The notes below the pieces were generated by a model. The model was not told the DNA's origin and searched no databases. It saw only the letters and a program-made list of their open reading frames with translations. DNA of 64,000 nucleotides, taken from Streptomyces sp. NRRL B-1140. Lineage in GTDB: Bacteria > Actinomycetota > Actinomycetes > Streptomycetales > Streptomycetaceae. Positions 61,189 through 64,000 of this stretch are shown here, in pieces; positions within the stretch are counted from its first letter, which is position 1, and the number at the start of each line of letters is the position of its first letter. Location: positions 124,001 to 188,000 of the forward strand of contig NZ_LGEA01000036.1 in the NCBI RefSeq assembly GCF_001280065.1, in the 5' to 3' direction. Made by a program: the position numbers and the translations under genes.

Positions 61189-61920
61189 TTACCCGAAGGT
61201 GGACGGGGCTCCAAAACGACTATCCGGGCCGAGGAGGGAAGGCAGTTCACCCAGGGACGCGATGCGGTGCGGCCCGACGGGCGGTTCGATCGTGGCGTAC
61301 CGGCCGCCGCGGTCGATCCACACCGACAGCAGTCCCGCGTCGGCGGCGCCCCGGCCGTCGATCTCCGGGTGGTCGCCGACGTAGGCGACCTGGTGCGGCG
61401 GCAGCCCGAGGAAGTCGCAGGCCGCGAGGAACGCCCCGGCCTCGGGCTTGGAGACGCCGAGCTCGGCCGCGCACAGGATGGTCTCGAAGCGGTCGTGGAC
61501 GCCGAGGGCGCGCAGCTTGCGGTCCTGGACGTGGAGGCTGGAGTTGGAGAGCACGGCGTGCCGGTGGCTCGCGGAGAGGGCGTCGAGGACCGGCAGGACG
61601 TCCGGGAAGAGGGTCCAGACCGCCTCGTAGTGAGTGACGTACCGCTGGAACCACGCGTCGGCCTCGGCGTCGGAGAGGTCCCGGTCGAGGAACACCCGTA
61701 CGCGGTCGCGCCGCTGCTCCTCGAAGGTGGCCTCGCCGGCCGAGAAGCGGGCCCACTGCAGGTGGGTGATCTCCCGCCAGCGCTCGATGGCCTGCTCGAC
61801 GCTGTCGTAGCCGTCGAGCAGGCCCTCGGCCGTGAGGTGGGCGCGCATGCCGAGGCGGTCGGCGGTGGTGTAGTCGAAGAGGGTGTCGTCGACGTCCCAG
61901 ACCACGGCTTGGATGCTCAT
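61189..61920 (-). CDS. HAD-superfamily hydrolase
   Basis: A 243-aa HAD phosphatase. Motif I is AVVWDVDDTLFDYTTADRLG (nucleophile Asp in D-x-D), motif II HAVLSNSSLHVQDRK (Ser/Asn), and motif IV VAYVGDHPEIDGRGAADAGL; the conserved lysine is in ELGVSKPEAGAFLAACDF. The helical cap between motifs I and II suits a C1-type small-substrate phosphatase. Substrate unknown. It sits between gltX and the tRNA cluster on the same strand. Confidence 0.88.
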   Translation of the reverse strand: MSIQAVVWDVDDTLFDYTTADRLGMRAHLTAEGLLDGYDSVEQAIERWREITHLQWARFSAGEATFEEQRRDRVRVFLDRDLSDAEADAWFQRYVTHYEAVWTLFPDVLPVLDALSASHRHAVLSNSSLHVQDRKLRALGVHDRFETILCAAELGVSKPEAGAFLAACDFLGLPPHQVAYVGDHPEIDGRGAADAGLLSVWIDRGGRYATIEPPVGPHRIASLGELPSLLGPDSRFGAPSTFG

Positions 61921-62047
61921 GCCGTGACCGTACCCACCGCGTCCCCGGCTCAGCCCGGGGTCATGGTGCCGGTGAGGGTGAGGTCCGTCCCTGTCGTCAC
62001 GAGGGGGGCGGGAGCGGGCCCGACCCCGGGTGACCGGCGGGCGGACG

Positions 62048-62087
62048 CGGCGAGGGCGGCGCCCGGGACCGGACGCCGCCCTCGCCG
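62048..62087 (-). terminator. gltX terminator
   Basis: Stem CGGCGAGGGCGGCG (62048-62061) with CGCCGCCCTCGCCG (62074-62087), 14 bp perfect, 12-nt loop, 15 nt past the gltX stop. Confidence 0.85.
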
Positions 62088-62101
62088 TGTGGTGCTCCGC
62101 T

Positions 62102-63586
62102 CTACGGGGCCAGCTTCGCCAGCGCCGCGTCGATCCGGGCCAGGGTGGTCTCCTTGCCCAGGACCTCCAGGGACTCGAAGAGCGGCAAGCCGACCGTGCG
62201 GCCGGTGACGGCGACGCGGACGGGGGCCTGGGCCTTGCCGAGCTTGAGGCCGTGTGCCTCGCCGGCAGCCAGGACGGCCTCCTTGAGTGACTCGGCCGAG
62301 GTCCAGTCGGCGGCGTCGAGCTTCTCGCGGGCCGTGCGCAGCAGGGCGTCCGAGCCCTCCTTCATGGCCTTCGTCCAGGAGGCCTCGTCCTCAACCGGCT
62401 CCGGCAGGAACAGGAAGTCGACGTTGTCGGTGATCTCCGACAGGACCTTGAGGCGGGTCTGCGCGTGCGGCGCGATGGCCTGCCACTTGGTCTCGTCGAA
62501 GGCCTCCGGGGCCCAGGGGGCGAACGGCGCCTGGAGCCAGGGGCGGCAGCGCTCCGTGAAGTCCTTCACATCCAGCATGCGGATGTGGTCGCCGTTGATC
62601 GCCTCGCACTTCTTGAGGTCGAAGCGCGCCGGGTTGGGCTGCACGTCGGAGATCTCGAAGGCCGCGGTCATCTCGTCGATCGAGAACACGTCCTGGTCGG
62701 CCGAGAGGGACCAGCCGAGCAGCGAGAGGTAGTTGAGCAGGCCCTCGGGGAGGAAGCCGCGCTCCCGGTACAGGTTGAGGGAGGACTGCGGGTCGCGCTT
62801 GGAGAGCTTCTTGTTGCCCTCCCCCATCACGTACGGCAGGTGGCCGAAGGACGGGATCTCCTTGGCGATGCCCAGCTCGATCAGCGCCTTGTACAGGGCG
62901 ATCTGGCGCGGCGTGGAGGAGAGCAGGTCCTCGCCGCGCAGGACGTGGGTGATCTCCATCAGGGCGTCGTCGACCGGGTTGACCAGGGTGTACAGCGGGG
63001 CGCCGTTGGCGCGGACGATGCCGTAGTCCGGGACGTTCTCCGGGGTGAAGGTCAGCTCGCCGCGGACCAGGTCGGTGAAGGTGATCGTCTCGTCGGGCAT
63101 CCGGAAGCGGACGATCGGCTCGCGGCCCTGGGCCTGGTACTCCTCGACCTGGGCGGCGGTCAGCTCACGGCAGTGGCCGTCGTAGCCGGAGGGCTTGCCG
63201 GCGGCGCGGGCGGCCTCGCGGCGGGTGTCCAGCTCGTCCTGGGAGCAGTAGCAGCGGTAGGCGTGGCCGGCGTCGAGCAGCTTCTGCGCGACGTCCTTGT
63301 AGAGGTCCATGCGCTGCGACTGGCGGTACGGCGCGTGCGGGCCGCCGACCTCGGGGCCCTCGTCCCAGTCGAAGCCCAGCCAGCGCATCGAGTCGAGCAG
63401 CTGGGTGTACGACTCCTCGGAGTCGCGGGCGGCGTCGGTGTCCTCGATGCGGAAGACCAGGGTGCCCTGGTGGTGCTTGGCGAACGCCCAGTTGAACAGG
63501 GCGGTGCGCACCAGGCCCACGTGGGGGTTTCCGGTGGGCGAGGGACAGAAACGGACGCGTACTGGAGTGCCGGGTGCGCTAGCCAC
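62102..63586 (-). CDS. gltX: Glutamyl-tRNA synthetase
   Basis: A 494-aa class I synthetase. HIGH-type motif is RFCPSPTGNPHVGLVRTALF, KMSKS-type motif is EGNKKLSKRDPQSSLNLYRE; zinc-region cysteines occur in AYRCYCSQDELDT. In actinobacteria, which lack GlnRS, this non-discriminating enzyme charges both tRNA-Glu and tRNA-Gln with glutamate, and GatCAB amidates the latter. The GTG at 63586 (VASAPGTPVRVRF) overlaps the FAH-family stop; a TTG at 63595 is the alternative. Confidence 0.95.
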   Translation of the reverse strand: MASAPGTPVRVRFCPSPTGNPHVGLVRTALFNWAFAKHHQGTLVFRIEDTDAARDSEESYTQLLDSMRWLGFDWDEGPEVGGPHAPYRQSQRMDLYKDVAQKLLDAGHAYRCYCSQDELDTRREAARAAGKPSGYDGHCRELTAAQVEEYQAQGREPIVRFRMPDETITFTDLVRGELTFTPENVPDYGIVRANGAPLYTLVNPVDDALMEITHVLRGEDLLSSTPRQIALYKALIELGIAKEIPSFGHLPYVMGEGNKKLSKRDPQSSLNLYRERGFLPEGLLNYLSLLGWSLSADQDVFSIDEMTAAFEISDVQPNPARFDLKKCEAINGDHIRMLDVKDFTERCRPWLQAPFAPWAPEAFDETKWQAIAPHAQTRLKVLSEITDNVDFLFLPEPVEDEASWTKAMKEGSDALLRTAREKLDAADWTSAESLKEAVLAAGEAHGLKLGKAQAPVRVAVTGRTVGLPLFESLEVLGKETTLARIDAALAKLAP

Positions 63587-64000
63587 GCTTGACAACCTTG
63601 TTGGTGAGAGTGCCGATGCCTTCGATGGTGACGGCGACCTCGTCGCCGACGTTGAGGGGGCCGACCCCAGCCGGGGTGCCCGTGAGGATGACGTCGCCGG
63701 GGAGCAGCGTCATGGCCTCGGAGATGTTGACGATCAGGTCCTCGACAGAGTGGATCATCTCGCTGGTGCGGCCGAGCTGGCGCTGCTGGCCGTTCACCGT
63801 GAGCTGGATGGTGAGGTCGCTCGCGTCCAGGTCCGTCTCCACCCACGGGCCGAGCGGGCAGGAGCTGTCGAAGCCCTTGGCCCGGGCCCACTGCTTCTCG
63901 CGCTTCTGCACGTCGCGGGCGGTGATGTCGTTGGCGCAGGTGTAGCCGAAGATCACGTCCTTGACGCGCTCACGCGGGACCTCGCGGCACATCCGGCCGA
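63579..64000 (-). CDS. Fumarylacetoacetate hydrolase-family protein (3' part)
   Basis: The C-terminal ~139 residues of an FAH-fold protein; the 5' end lies beyond the right edge. Visible: VIFGYTCANDITARDVQKRE, KGFDSSCPLGPWVETDLDA, QRQLGRTSEMIHSVEDLIVN, LLPGDVILTGTPAGVGPLNV and GDEVAVTIEGIGTLTNKVV, the metal-dependent FAH core. Possible activities include acylpyruvate hydrolase, oxaloacetate decarboxylase or 2-hydroxyhepta-diene-dioate isomerase; the specificity is not readable. It overlaps gltX by 8 bp, so both are one transcript. Confidence 0.9.
   Translation of the reverse strand, partial: GRMCREVPRERVKDVIFGYTCANDITARDVQKREKQWARAKGFDSSCPLGPWVETDLDASDLTIQLTVNGQQRQLGRTSEMIHSVEDLIVNISEAMTLLPGDVILTGTPAGVGPLNVGDEVAVTIEGIGTLTNKVVKRG

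Overview
The window comes from a high-GC actinomycete chromosome, almost certainly a Streptomyces. Evidence: strong G/C bias at third codon positions, frequent GTG starts, a partial whiG sporulation sigma gene at the left edge, four tandem signal peptidase genes (sipWXYZ), nsdA, hupS with a lysine-rich tail, ndgR beside leuCD, and glcP. Gene order matches the conserved core arm I know from S. coelicolor (about SCO5547 to SCO5621), read from the high-numbered end. No insertion sequence, prophage, integrase, CRISPR array or biosynthetic cluster is visible.

Layout. 1-4.6 kb: whiG (partial), dprA, comM, yraN, a DUF2469 gene and a NUDIX gene. 4.6-8.2 kb: sipZ, sipY, sipX, sipW. 8.2-10.8 kb: the rpsP-KH-rimM-trmD-rplS translation operon. 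11-15.2 kb: a SprT-like metalloprotein, an archaeal-type prolyl-tRNA synthetase, a methyltransferase and a lipoprotein. 15.2-25.3 kb: ffh, the nitrogen operon amtB-glnK-glnD with a GlnR box, nsdA, a primase-like protein and ftsY. 25.4-32.9 kb: a luciferase-like oxidoreductase, glcP, smc, a 67-aa coiled-coil gene and acyP. 33-34.7 kb: a CAP-domain surface protein and an HxlR regulator, each behind a clear palindrome. 34.6-42 kb: mutM, rnc, rpmF, a DUF177 gene, a DivIVA-like coiled-coil gene, coaD, rsmD and recG.

42.1-47 kb is the least ordinary part: a 613-aa Hsp90-family ATPase translationally coupled to a 981-aa TPR-rich protein, lying between recG and a DAK2/DegV-type kinase gene. 48.9-57.2 kb: rpmB, thiL-thiD, an Lrp-type ligand-domain protein, a DUF3515 lipoprotein, ddlA, gpsA, a plsC-like gene, the F420 gene cofC, and hupS. 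57.4-60.4 kb: leuCD divergent from ndgR. 60.6-61.1 kb: five tRNA genes (Gln, Glu, Glu, Gln, Glu). 61.2-64 kb: a HAD hydrolase, gltX, and a partial fumarylacetoacetate-hydrolase-family gene.

Functional themes are co-translational export (ffh, ftsY, four signal peptidases), translation, nitrogen and leucine control, chromosome structure (smc, hupS, DivIVA-like), and DNA uptake or repair (dprA, comM, recG, mutM). A 30-bp dispersed repeat occurs four times, and one copy lies in frame inside the smc hinge. All product calls come from recognising motifs by eye; no database search was run.
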